Shown here: positions 18,691 to 27,180 of the stretch, in pieces
Layout: each line of letters opens with the position of its first letter
How positions within the stretch are numbered: the stretch's first letter is position 1
From: Chitinispirillia bacterium
GTDB lineage: Bacteria > Fibrobacterota > Chitinivibrionia > Chitinivibrionales > Chitinispirillaceae
Assembly (NCBI GenBank): GCA_009784115.1
Contig: WRCH01000012.1
Span: forward strand, 1-36,725
Direction: 5' to 3'
DNA length: 36,725 bases
Program-made: the position numbers and the translations under genes
The notes under the pieces: model-generated
Seen by the model: the letters and a program-made list of their open reading frames with translations, nothing else
Databases searched by the model: none
What the model was told of the DNA's origin: nothing

Positions 18691-19794
18691 TCACTCCACA
18701 ACAACAATCTTCGCCTTGGGAAATCCGTTAAAATTAGTAGAACTCGCCACAGTGTAAGCCCCCATCGATTCAAAAACTAAAATATCCCCTATCTCAAGCA
18801 GCGGCAGCGAGATATTTTCATAAATTACATCGATGGAATCGCAGGTCGGCCCCGCGAGCACCGAGTTATACCGCTCGTCGTCCGGACGCGCTAACGATAA
18901 CGGGTAGTCGGCGTGGTCAAACATCTTACCCGAAAAAGAGCCGTATATCCCCTCGTCAAGATAATACCACCACACACCGCTGCGCAGCGACCGGCCAATC
19001 ACCTTGGCCGCAAGCGTCATGGAGGGGCCGCTTAAAACACGCCCCGGCTCGGCGATAATCCTGTAATCAGAAAAATAACTTGAAATATACTCAACTATCG
19101 GCCGGCAAAAAGTATCTATCGAAAGCACCGGCGTCAGGTAGGATATCGGAAATCCTCCCCCTATATCAATAATCTCAAGATGAATACCCGCGCGCGCCGC
19201 CTGTTCGCAAATATCACGGCAGTAATCAAGCGCCTCTATATACTTAAGGGGATTTTCGTTCTGAGAGCCTGCGTGAAATGAGATTCCCTTAACGCAAAGT
19301 CCCATATCATGCGCTTTTTTTATGAGATCATAAGTCTTTTCGGGGACAATGCCGAATTTTTGGGAGAGATTTATAAGACAGCCGGGGTTCTGAATGCTCA
19401 TTCTTATTATTATCTGCGCTTTTTCCCTATAGGGGATAAACTTAAACAGTTCATCCTCATTATCGCACACAAAAAGTTTTACCCCAAAGTCAAGCGCATA
19501 GCGAATATCGCTGTCCCGCTTTATCGGGTGGGTATGCAGACAGCGGTCGGCGGAAATGCCGCACTCTTTGACAACATCTATCTCCCCGTTTGTGCAGACG
19601 TCAAAAAAGCCGCTTTCACTTTCAAGAATAGATATAAGCTCGGGCTGCGCGTTTGATTTAACTGCATAATAAAGATCAACCCCGCAAAGCGCCGCGCTGA
19701 GATTGCGGTACGCTTCACGGGTACGGCTCTGTGAAAGAAATAAAACCGGCGTCCCATGCTGCGACGCCAACTCCTCTGCGCGGCTGAATTCCAT
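18691..19794 (-). CDS. ornithine decarboxylase-type PLP enzyme (fold III)
   Basis: It decarboxylates ornithine (possibly also lysine) to putrescine. The 367-residue protein has the alanine-racemase-type barrel with the PLP lysine Lys46 in YYAVKSNAQ, SQKFG, HAGSQ (about 175), GGGFP (212-216), EPGR (249-252) and the ODC signature GPTCDSIDVI with catalytic Cys318. This is the eukaryotic-type/bacterial fold-III group, not the large fold-I SpeC. It is the third gene of speD-speE-decarboxylase, starting 26 bases after speE, with GAAGGAT upstream. The context, making the putrescine that SpeE uses, favours ornithine. A biosynthetic arginine or diaminopimelate decarboxylase is less likely from the signature and length. 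Confidence 0.85.
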   Translation of the reverse strand: MEFSRAEELASQHGTPVLFLSQSRTREAYRNLSAALCGVDLYYAVKSNAQPELISILESESGFFDVCTNGEIDVVKECGISADRCLHTHPIKRDSDIRYALDFGVKLFVCDNEDELFKFIPYREKAQIIIRMSIQNPGCLINLSQKFGIVPEKTYDLIKKAHDMGLCVKGISFHAGSQNENPLKYIEALDYCRDICEQAARAGIHLEIIDIGGGFPISYLTPVLSIDTFCRPIVEYISSYFSDYRIIAEPGRVLSGPSMTLAAKVIGRSLRSGVWWYYLDEGIYGSFSGKMFDHADYPLSLARPDDERYNSVLAGPTCDSIDVIYENISLPLLEIGDILVFESMGAYTVASSTNFNGFPKAKIVVVE

Positions 19795-19820
19795 CTTTTA
19801 TTATCCTTCAAAAATAAAGA

Positions 19821-20747
19821 TCAATACAGAAAATTATCAGGAAATTCCGGATTTTTATCCGTAATAATACGTGACGGCTTCAATAAAATTTCATTTATAT
19901 AGGGATAAGGCACCTGCATCGCCGCGTGCGTTGAACCGTTGTAGAGTTTAAGATCATTAATACCCAATTTTTTGAGCTTCTTATCTATACCTGCCGGTTT
20001 GCATTTACCGATATCTGTCTCATCACCCGCGATTGTAACCGACCAAAGCACCGCGTACATCTGAATATAAGTATATAGCGGGGCAACAGATTTAAAAACC
20101 GAGCTTAATGTTTTCTGTATACAGGAAAAGGCCTGCGGGCGCGCAACGGGCGATTCTGAATGCATGGCAAAAAGCCCCGCTTTATTGCGCATCGACCTTT
20201 TCACCAAACGGTAAAACTCTTTTGTGTAAAGCATGCGGGACGGGCCGATGGGATCGGTCATATCCATAATCACCACATCAAACTCACCGGGATGATCCTC
20301 AACGAACTTACGTCCATCCGTTATATTTACATTTAATTTACTGTTATCAAAACTCCCATTGTGAACAGCTTGAAGATATTTGCGGGAAAAGCGAACTACG
20401 CCTTCGTCAAGTTCCGCAAGTTCAACCCGTTTAACAGAGGGGTATTTAAGAACTTCGGCAACAATCCCCCCGTCTCCTCCGCCGATAACTAAAACGCTCT
20501 GCGGATTAGGATGAGCGCAAAGCGCCGGATGAACCATTGGCTCATGATACATAAAATGGTTTTTCTCTACAACCTGAGTAATATCGTCAAGGAGCAATAC
20601 TTTCCCAAATTCATCTGTGTCAACGAGTTCTATTTTTTGATATTTTGTAGACGCTTTGCGCAGACTTTTTTTAATCGTATAAAAATATCCAAAATAAGGA
20701 TTGAGCGCCTCTGTGTAAACCCTGCGTTTTTTTGCGATTCTGCCCAT
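19821..20747 (-). CDS. speE: spermidine synthase
   Basis: It transfers the aminopropyl group from decarboxylated S-adenosylmethionine to putrescine. The 308-residue protein has the Rossmann GGGDGG loop near residues 88-93, an acidic residue after it (ELAELDEG), and the catalytic DMTDPIGPS motif (usually D-S-[ST]-D-P), with the N-terminal beta domain carrying LLLDDITQ and NHFMYHEPMVHPAL. AGGGAG precedes the ATG by about 12 bases. It follows speD by five bases and precedes the decarboxylase by 26, so the three are co-transcribed. Confidence 0.93.
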   Translation of the reverse strand: MGRIAKKRRVYTEALNPYFGYFYTIKKSLRKASTKYQKIELVDTDEFGKVLLLDDITQVVEKNHFMYHEPMVHPALCAHPNPQSVLVIGGGDGGIVAEVLKYPSVKRVELAELDEGVVRFSRKYLQAVHNGSFDNSKLNVNITDGRKFVEDHPGEFDVVIMDMTDPIGPSRMLYTKEFYRLVKRSMRNKAGLFAMHSESPVARPQAFSCIQKTLSSVFKSVAPLYTYIQMYAVLWSVTIAGDETDIGKCKPAGIDKKLKKLGINDLKLYNGSTHAAMQVPYPYINEILLKPSRIITDKNPEFPDNFLY

Positions 20748-20752
20748 TATTA

Positions 20753-21541
20753 TTAAGACTCCCTGTCATAAATATTATTACACTCAAAAATCTCCCGTAT
20801 CTCTTTTTTAAGAAGAGTCCGCACGCGGGTTTTTTCACTCTTTGCCATTTTTGCGCTGTCCGCGTCAAAGAGGTAATTTTCAAGTTTCAAATGTTTAAGC
20901 ATCATTTTTGAGTGAAATATATTGTCGGATACGATGTTTATATCATACGCCGTATATTCGTCAAGAATCTCATCTGAGATATAATCCTGAATAGATGTGA
21001 TATCATGATCGATATAAACCTTGCGCCCCTTAACATCACGCGTAAATCCGCGCACTCTATAGTCCATAAGTACTATGTCGCTGTCGAAACTGTCAATCAG
21101 AAAATCAAGCGCCCGTAAAGGTGAAATCGTTCCGCATGTAGAGACGTCAATATCCACCCGAAAAGTAGCAATCCCGTTAACCGAATCATTTTCAGGATAT
21201 GTATGAGCCGTAATATGGCTTTTGTCAAGATGCGCCACAACATCGTTAGGATTATTTCTCGGCGAATGCCCCTCATTAATAAGAACCGTAACGCTTGCGC
21301 CGCGCGGGTCGTAATCCTGAGTGGAGATGTTCACGATTTTCGCTTCAATTATATTTGTTACTTCCTCCAGGATGCTTCTTAACTTTTCGGAATTATACTC
21401 TTCGTCAATATACTCAAGGTAATCTATCTGAGATGATTTTGATGACGCGTAGCAAATATCATAAATATTAAAACTAAGTGATTTTGTGAGATTGTTAAAC
21501 CCCTGTAGTTTGATTTTCCTGCCTCTGCAATGGTTAAGCAA
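20753..21541 (-). CDS. speD: S-adenosylmethionine decarboxylase, E. coli type (SpeD class 1)
   Basis: This is a pyruvoyl enzyme that makes decarboxylated AdoMet for SpeE. The sequence aligns throughout with E. coli Spe[34 protein letters not shown], the self-cleavage site [16 protein letters not shown] (cleavage before Ser, which becomes pyruvate), [11 protein letters not shown] and YRVRGFTRD. The frame stays open to a TTG at 21619, but the extra 26 residues have no counterpart in the family. The TTG at 21541 has AGGAG ten bases upstream and gives 262 residues, the length of E. coli SpeD (264), so it is chosen. It is the first gene of the polyamine operon. Palindrome F2 copy a lies 90 bases upstream, so the promoter is between the two or beyond it. 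Confidence 0.92.
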   Translation of the reverse strand: MLNHCRGRKIKLQGFNNLTKSLSFNIYDICYASSKSSQIDYLEYIDEEYNSEKLRSILEEVTNIIEAKIVNISTQDYDPRGASVTVLINEGHSPRNNPNDVVAHLDKSHITAHTYPENDSVNGIATFRVDIDVSTCGTISPLRALDFLIDSFDSDIVLMDYRVRGFTRDVKGRKVYIDHDITSIQDYISDEILDEYTAYDINIVSDNIFHSKMMLKHLKLENYLFDADSAKMAKSEKTRVRTLLKKEIREIFECNNIYDRES

Positions 21542-21630
21542 TTTCTGTCTACTCCTGTCATTGAAACACACGATAAACCTGTTAAGGCCCGCCGTGCCTT
21601 TGAGAAATGAAATCCGCAAGTATTACTCCA

Positions 21631-21714
21631 GCAGTTAAATGCCGCAACCTCCGGTACAGCGGCCTCACGATGGTTCGTGCAGTCGATGTGCCGGGGGTTG
21701 CGGCATTTAACTGC
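21631..21714. repeat. long palindromic element, family F2 copy a
   Basis: The 84-base palindrome has perfect 19-base outer arms (GCAGTTAAATGCCGCAACC and its complement), then imperfect pairing to a centre CCTCACG-ATGGTT-CGTGCAGT. Copy b is at 27181-27259 in the opposite orientation. The centre matches that of family F1, although the arms differ. It lies between the MNT antitoxin stop and speD. Confidence 0.85.
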
Positions 21715-21831
21715 CACCTTAATATATAAATATATATCAGACACACTGTGCAGGAAAGTCAAAAAACGGACGGCCGTGTTTATTGAGGCGAAGCAATAAT
21801 TGACCCGCGGCAATGTGCTTGTATTTCAATT

Positions 21832-22143
21832 CTATATCTCCCGAATCTCTCTCTCGTAAAAAATCTGTCCTACCCGTTCGATGTGTTCTGTTAGATTTTC
21901 GTTTTTTATATCTTTGAAAATTGACAAATCACACATGTACGGTATCGGCAGATCGTCAATCAGTCCTGATATGCGAAGTTTCTCGCGAAATGAGATGCCG
22001 CCGTATATTGTCAAATCTATATCAGAGCCGTTTTTATAGTCGCCTCTTGCCCGCGAACCGTAAATAACAACTTTCTCTATCCCCGGATATTTAGCAAAAA
22101 TTTCGTTTATCAGGTTTATTGTTTTATCGGGAAGTCCGAACAT
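21832..22143 (-). CDS. MNT-domain nucleotidyltransferase, antitoxin of a HEPN/MNT pair
   Basis: The 103-residue protein has the minimal nucleotidyltransferase core: VVIYGSRARGDYKNGSDIDL (GS...D-x-D, about residues 25-44) and a third acidic residue in MCDLSIF (about 70). In HEPN/MNT modules this enzyme neutralises the HEPN RNase, in studied cases by adenylylating it. ATG starts directly after the TAA of the HEPN gene with no gap, and AGGA lies inside the HEPN 3' end, so translation is coupled. All catalytic residues are present. Confidence 0.85.
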   Translation of the reverse strand: MFGLPDKTINLINEIFAKYPGIEKVVIYGSRARGDYKNGSDIDLTIYGGISFREKLRISGLIDDLPIPYMCDLSIFKDIKNENLTEHIERVGQIFYEREIREI

Positions 22144-22566
22144 TTATTCCTGTTCCTGTTTAAACTTTTCAAATTTTGCCTTTAGTTTTCTAAACTCTTC
22201 CATATACTCGTTTGAAACGACAAATGTGACTTCCTGCGCTGTTTCTTCATCGTACGCGTGAGCTGTAGTATTTCTGTTTTTTATCATATCAAACCAAATT
22301 TCACCGTTATCTATAATGCCTACGCGAAAAGCGCTTCGTATGGCGTCACGAGAACCGTGCATTTGAACATATCCCTGTTCAATCAAGTAATCCTTAAGCA
22401 AATTCCAAGCGGTTTCAAAAACCAATTCAAAAACTTTAAGTATCGCAAACTCCTCTGCCAAAGAGAGCGGACGCTCCTCTTCTATTGCAACAAAATTTTC
22501 CAAATGCTGTAAAACCGTTGTATAATTATCAAACCGCTGTATCCACCTTTTTTCAGGCAATGCCAT
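22144..22566 (-). CDS. HEPN-domain toxin (HI0074-type) of a HEPN/MNT pair
   Basis: The 140-residue all-alpha protein matches the HI0074/nucleotidyltransferase substrate-binding HEPN family, with RWIQRFDNYTTVLQHLE near the start, FELVFETAWNLLKDYL in the middle, and the catalytic R-x4-H motif in RNTTAH (about residues 99-104) followed by AYDEETA. Such proteins are usually metal-independent RNases held in check by the MNT partner. AAGGAGT lies nine bases before the ATG. It is the first gene of the pair. Intact length and motifs suggest a working module. Confidence 0.85.
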   Translation of the reverse strand: MALPEKRWIQRFDNYTTVLQHLENFVAIEEERPLSLAEEFAILKVFELVFETAWNLLKDYLIEQGYVQMHGSRDAIRSAFRVGIIDNGEIWFDMIKNRNTTAHAYDEETAQEVTFVVSNEYMEEFRKLKAKFEKFKQEQE

Positions 22567-22629
22567 GTAACAGTACTCCTTATTTCAAAAAGATTGGTTC
22601 AGCATTTTCTTAGTTTACGCCAATCAAAA

Positions 22630-23535
22630 TCAAATCTCATTTATATAAATCGGCTTATACCCCCGATACTTCGCGCCGTAATAATTCATTACAATCACCT
22701 CTGTACGCTTACCGCGCTCTATATTTATCACCATGCGGTCTGCAAAAAGCCGGCTCATGTGAAGACCCCGCCCGCTCTCATCTAAAAACCCCTCGCCTGT
22801 TACATGACGCTCCATTTTGCCAAGCACCATATCGCGTGTCAATTTACCCTGCGTGTCGAGTACAGAGATACCGTATTTTTCATCATCATACCCAACCTGC
22901 ACATACACATACTCCGACGGCGCAAGCTTAACTTCCGGAAATCTAACACCTTTTTGGGGCTCAACAGATTCCTGCTTTGCGCAAGCGTGATAGACGGCGT
23001 TAGTCATAATTTCATCAAGAATAAGCCCTATATCCCCAACATCCCCGAATTTCACCCGCAGCTCACTTACAATTTTAGCTCTGACCTCCGGCAGATCGGC
23101 AGACGATTTTACATCGTACCACCCCAAAACGACCCTCTCTCCATGAATGAGATAGCGCGTAAGTCCAAATACATCTCCTGTGAGAAGCCCGTCCAAAATA
23201 AGCTCTAATCCCTTAAAGTTAAAAGGTACCGTTTTAGGAATTATGCTTGAAATTGAGTTTTGCCGCGCAAGCGTTATGTAGGCGTCTATGTTTAGGGATG
23301 TAAGGAGCGCGCTCTTTGTTTTTGGGTAAAGCTTGTGAATCTCGCGCAAAAATTTAGTCCCGCTCATACCCGGCATGCTTATATCGGATACAACTAAATC
23401 AAACTCCTCCTCTCTCATTATCTCAAGAGCCAAAGCAGCGCTGCCGGCAGTCTTTACGCTGTATTTTTCCCCAAAATACTCAAAGAGCATGGAGAGGATG
23501 TGGTCTTCGTCGTCAACAAATAAAATTTTATACAT
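22630..23535 (-). CDS. response regulator with anti-sigma-like HATPase domain
   Basis: Counted from the start at 23535, this 301-residue protein has an N-terminal receiver domain (MYKILFVDDEDH, phosphoacceptor Asp51 in VVSDISMPGMSG, then the conserved T/S and K positions) and, after a linker, an RsbW/SpoIIAB-like ATPase domain of the GHKL fold (LILDEIMTNAVYHA as N-box, ISVLDTQG, and DESGRGLHMSRLFADR). This combination suggests a receiver that switches a kinase controlling an anti-sigma or partner-switch pathway; no STAS or sigma gene is adjacent. The frame extends eight codons further to 23559. Neither start has a ribosome site, and 23535 is chosen because receivers normally begin M-x-K-I-L. 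Confidence 0.8.
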   Translation of the reverse strand: MYKILFVDDEDHILSMLFEYFGEKYSVKTAGSAALALEIMREEEFDLVVSDISMPGMSGTKFLREIHKLYPKTKSALLTSLNIDAYITLARQNSISSIIPKTVPFNFKGLELILDGLLTGDVFGLTRYLIHGERVVLGWYDVKSSADLPEVRAKIVSELRVKFGDVGDIGLILDEIMTNAVYHACAKQESVEPQKGVRFPEVKLAPSEYVYVQVGYDDEKYGISVLDTQGKLTRDMVLGKMERHVTGEGFLDESGRGLHMSRLFADRMVINIERGKRTEVIVMNYYGAKYRGYKPIYINEI

Positions 23536-23629
23536 ATTACTAAAAATAGTGTAATCCATCTCAAAACAACAGACTAAAATAATAAAATATATGACGAGGC
23601 GTACTTAGTGTTGACCGTCGGCTATCAAA

Positions 23630-26269
23630 ATGTTTATTTTAAGTAGCTTGGCTTATCTTGCCATCAGCAGACCATTTGTCATCGTAACTATAAAAAAGGA
23701 TGTGGGTTTGGAAAAATCTTTGGAAAAATCTAATGATACACGCTATAACGTGCTGTCCGCCGCTTTGGTTTTCTTTATCTCTTTCGGCGTCTATCTCGCC
23801 ACAGCGGCTCCGTCTATAGCTTTTTGGGACTGCGGGGAGTACACGGCCGTCGCCCACTCTCTTGGCATCGCCCACCCGCCCGGCAACCCGCTTTTTATTC
23901 TGATGATGCGCGTAGTAAGCATGTTCCTGCCGTTTTTTGAAGACGTCGGCTACAGGATGAATTTTGCCGTAGCGCTCTCAAGCGCCCTTACGGCGATGTT
24001 TATCTATCTTATTATAATAGAATCAGCAAAACTTATTATCGGACGCCCCGACACTGCGCAAAAGAGAATCGCCACCTATACCGGCGCAATTGTGGGCGGA
24101 CTCTTTGCGGCTTTCGGCTACACGTTTTGGTTCAGCGCGGTAGAGACCTCTGTATATAATATCTGTATGTTAAATATTGTAATATGCACATGGCTTGTGC
24201 TGAGATGGGCTCAAAGCAAAGCCGCCGACAGGGACAAACTTTTGGTGCTCGTCGCTTTCCTTGGGTTCCTTGGCATTGGGCTTCATATGTACAGTATGGT
24301 AATCTTCCCGCCCGCGTTTCTGTTTATTATCTTGTGGGATGAGAAGAAGCGCAAAGACTGGAGGCTGTGGCTCACGGGAATTCTGATGGCTTCCATATTG
24401 CTGAGCTTGGCGACATTTTTGTGGTTTGCGGCTATAGCGCTCAGCTTAACTTTTATAATGTCAATGACCGCGAAAAAGAGCCAGTACCAGTGGCGCTTCT
24501 GCTTTATGCTTGCGCTTTTCGCGGTTATCGGTTACTCTGTGCACCTCTTTATCCCTATAAGATCCGCGCTTGAACCAATGATAAATCAAAACCACCCCTC
24601 CACATGGGAGGCGTTTGTGGGATTTATTGAGCGCCGCCAGTACGGCTCTGAGAGCATGGTCTCCCGCATGTTTTGGCGCAGGGGCTACTGGTCAAGCCAG
24701 CTTGGCATAGAGGAGCACATGGGTTACGGCGGATTTCACATTACCCAGTTTTTCAGACTTGGCCCGCAGGCTACATCAACGCCGATTTTCGGCGCGGGAT
24801 TTATCCCCGGGATGAGCAAACTTATTATCTATCTTGTACCTACGGTTCTTATGCTCTACGCGTGGTTTTACATGTGGAAGAGAAACCGCAGCGCGGCTGT
24901 GTTTCTAATCTCGCTTACGCTTGTAACCACCATAGGTCTTGTACTATACATGAACTTCGCCGACGGCAACCGTCCCGAAAGATTCGACTTTGAGCAGTGG
25001 GAGCGTGCTGGAAGACCCGGTCCGATGCCCACGGTTCACCGGGAAGTGAGGGTCAGAGACTACTTCTTTACAGCCGGGTTTATGTACTTTGGAATGTGGA
25101 TAGGAATGGCCGCAACCTGTATTCTGCACGCGCTCTTTTCCGCAAAAGACGCTGCCGTACGCAAGACTGCGGCTCCCATATGCGCGATTTTGCTCTTAGT
25201 ATCGCCGGTGATTCCAGCGGTCACAAATTATAACCTCAGCAACCGCAGCGGCGACTGGGTTCCTTATGACTACGCCTATAACCTGCTGATGAGCTGCGAG
25301 CCAAACGGGATCATCTTTACAAACGGCGACAACGATACTTTCCCGCTGTGGGCGCTTCAGGAGGCTTACGGCATACGCAGAGATGTACGTGTTGTAAACC
25401 TGAGCCTTGCAAATACCGACTGGTATATAAAGCAGCTCAAGAAGCTCGAACCGCAAGTCCCTATCTCATATACGGAGACAGAAATTGAGACCCAGCTCCA
25501 GCCTCAGCGCAATCCGTTTCCTGAGCCCCGCCAGCATACGCTCAGAAACGCCGGGATCACTCTCACTCTGCCCGGAGCAAGAGACCACCGCGTCCTGCGT
25601 GTTCAGGATATGATGGTGCTTAACATTGTAGATGCTACAAACTGGACTAAGCCGATCTATTTCGCGATGACAGTGTCTGATGACAACATGATGGGGCTCG
25701 CTCCCTATCTGCAAAACCGCGGCCTTGTCTACAGGGTAATGCCGGAGAGGGTAACAGCCGAGACGCACTACAATTTAGAGCGGGCATTAGAGCTTATCGA
25801 CGGTGTTTACAAATTCAGAGGAATAGGTAAAGCGAGAACTAACGATACCTCACGCAGATTGCTCACTAATTATCTGCAGCTTGCCTTTGACCTGCGCCGT
25901 CCGATGGAGCGCCTCAAAAGAGAGATCACCATTATGAGAATAGCGCTCGCAGACAGCGAGGAGGGCTCGGAGGAGGCGTTAAGACTCGCGCGGCTTGAAG
26001 CTCAGTACGATGAACATAAAGAGAAGGTGATAAGATTCCTTGACAGATGCGCGGAGCTTATACCTTGGGACTGGCGCGCCCGCGCTATACGCCACGAGTT
26101 TTTGATGGATAACGATATGGTGCAGGAGGCTTTAAACGCGATGGAAAGCGCGCTTAAGGATGATCCCGCAAACAGCAATCACTACGAGACGATGCTTGAG
26201 CAGGCAAAGAGATCGCTTGAGATGCAGGCTCTCAGACAGGGAACCGGCGAAGCTGAGAGTGAGAGGTAA
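23630..26269 (+). CDS. DUF2723 (TMEM260-like) GT-C-type membrane protein
   Basis: The 879-residue protein belongs to the DUF2723 family, predicted GT-C glycosyltransferases that use a lipid-linked sugar; the eukaryotic relative TMEM260 is a protein O-mannosyltransferase. The hallmark is near residue 60: PSIAFWDCGEYTAVAHSLG followed by HPPGNPL, with the catalytic-type acidic residue in the first periplasmic loop. About a dozen hydrophobic helices fill residues ~45-520, then a soluble region follows (YNLLMSCEPNGIIFTNGDND, a family-conserved segment) and a helical, TPR-like end (about 760-860). ATG at 23630 has no ribosome site; the TTG at 23708 has AAGGA seven bases upstream and may be the true start, giving 853 residues. 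It is followed after two bases by greA. It could glycosylate surface proteins such as the fibro-slime giant, but that is conjecture. Confidence 0.85.
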   Translation: MFILSSLAYLAISRPFVIVTIKKDVGLEKSLEKSNDTRYNVLSAALVFFISFGVYLATAAPSIAFWDCGEYTAVAHSLGIAHPPGNPLFILMMRVVSMFLPFFEDVGYRMNFAVALSSALTAMFIYLIIIESAKLIIGRPDTAQKRIATYTGAIVGGLFAAFGYTFWFSAVETSVYNICMLNIVICTWLVLRWAQSKAADRDKLLVLVAFLGFLGIGLHMYSMVIFPPAFLFIILWDEKKRKDWRLWLTGILMASILLSLATFLWFAAIALSLTFIMSMTAKKSQYQWRFCFMLALFAVIGYSVHLFIPIRSALEPMINQNHPSTWEAFVGFIERRQYGSESMVSRMFWRRGYWSSQLGIEEHMGYGGFHITQFFRLGPQATSTPIFGAGFIPGMSKLIIYLVPTVLMLYAWFYMWKRNRSAAVFLISLTLVTTIGLVLYMNFADGNRPERFDFEQWERAGRPGPMPTVHREVRVRDYFFTAGFMYFGMWIGMAATCILHALFSAKDAAVRKTAAPICAILLLVSPVIPAVTNYNLSNRSGDWVPYDYAYNLLMSCEPNGIIFTNGDNDTFPLWALQEAYGIRRDVRVVNLSLANTDWYIKQLKKLEPQVPISYTETEIETQLQPQRNPFPEPRQHTLRNAGITLTLPGARDHRVLRVQDMMVLNIVDATNWTKPIYFAMTVSDDNMMGLAPYLQNRGLVYRVMPERVTAETHYNLERALELIDGVYKFRGIGKARTNDTSRRLLTNYLQLAFDLRRPMERLKREITIMRIALADSEEGSEEALRLARLEAQYDEHKEKVIRFLDRCAELIPWDWRARAIRHEFLMDNDMVQEALNAMESALKDDPANSNHYETMLEQAKRSLEMQALRQGTGEAESER

Positions 26270-26271
26270 CT

Positions 26272-26742
26272 ATGGAAAAAACTTATATCACAAAAGAGGG
26301 TCTCGAAAAACTTGTTGCTGATCTTGAATATTTGCAAGGCACAAAACGGCGTGAGATTGCCGCACAGCTTGATTTTGCGCGTTCGTTTGGAGACTTGAAA
26401 GAGAACGCCGAATACGACGCCGCAAAGCGCGCTCAAATGCTCAATGAGACCCGTATCGCCGAACTTCAATCAAAAATATCGAACGCTCAAATCATAAGCA
26501 CCGAAAATGTCAGTACAGATAAAGTGATTATCGGCACAAAGGTAACTCTGTGGGATTTTGCCTACGAAGAGGAGATCGAATACGAGATCACCGGATCAGA
26601 GGAAGCGGATCCGGTAAACAATAAAATTTCAATTAATTCCCCGGTCGCAACGGCGTTATTGGGCCACGTAGCCGGCGATACCGTAGAGGTTAAAGCGCCA
26701 AGGGGGGTTATGAAGTATGAGATCAGGAATATTTCGAGATAA
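26272..26742 (+). CDS. greA: transcription elongation factor GreA
   Basis: GreA rescues back-tracked RNA polymerase by stimulating transcript cleavage. The 156-residue protein has the N-terminal coiled coil with the two acidic tip residues in ARSFGDLKENAEYDAAK (about residues 38-54) and the C-terminal FKBP-like domain (IGTKVTLWDF, NSPVATALLGHVAGD, then TVEVKAPRG). GAGAGGTAACT precedes the ATG and overlaps the end of the DUF2723 gene, so the two are co-transcribed. Its stop directly abuts the stop of the converging archease gene, with no bases between. Confidence 0.95.
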   Translation: MEKTYITKEGLEKLVADLEYLQGTKRREIAAQLDFARSFGDLKENAEYDAAKRAQMLNETRIAELQSKISNAQIISTENVSTDKVIIGTKVTLWDFAYEEEIEYEITGSEEADPVNNKISINSPVATALLGHVAGDTVEVKAPRGVMKYEIRNISR

Positions 26743-27147
26743 TTAGATATCCAGTACCACAGAGCAGTGCCATGACTCCTCTTTGCGGTACAGACGAAAC
26801 ATACGCATAGCCGCCGGTTTCGCGTCCGCAATCATATTGTGGCGCTCTTTGCTTATGACCTCCCCCGCTGCCATACCTTCGTAATACAGCATCGAACCGC
26901 GTTTTTGGATAACTCCGCCCTCAAGAAGGCGTAAAAGAGTTTTTTTATTATTCTTTTGAAAAAGAAACTCATTGAGCAGGAAGTGGAGCAGCTTCTCCTC
27001 ATTAATACCGGCGGCGCTGATTTTTTTGCGCGCAGCAGACTCCACAGCGGCGGGGTTCTCTATCATCGTACCGAGCATCGCCTCACATGCCGCGCATAAA
27101 AGCGCGTCATAAGTTTTGCCCCACGCGTGAAACGCAACGTCTGCCAT
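26743..27147 (-). CDS. archease (RtcB ligase activator), short N-terminus
   Basis: The 134-residue protein matches archease (MTH1598/TM1083 family), which helps the RtcB RNA ligase become guanylylated and recycle. Visible family features: ADVAFHAWGKTYDALLCAA at the start, LLHFLLNEFLF (about 53-63), GEVISKERHNM (about 95-105) and the ending SWHCSVVLDI with its terminal metal-binding Asp. Family members usually begin with about ten more residues, including the His-Thr of an H-T-A-D motif; here the protein starts at A-D. AAGGA lies eight bases before the ATG. Palindrome F2 copy b begins just upstream, at the point where the frame closes. No rtcB gene is in the window. It is an orphan on the minus strand. 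Confidence 0.75.
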   Translation of the reverse strand: MADVAFHAWGKTYDALLCAACEAMLGTMIENPAAVESAARKKISAAGINEEKLLHFLLNEFLFQKNNKKTLLRLLEGGVIQKRGSMLYYEGMAAGEVISKERHNMIADAKPAAMRMFRLYRKEESWHCSVVLDI

Positions 27148-27180
27148 CGCAGCATCCTTCCCAAAAATATATTCAGTATA

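Noticed and set aside
21424-21813. 129-codon frame overlapping the speD start
   Set aside because: It runs through palindrome F2a and part of speD in another frame; no ribosome site or domain.
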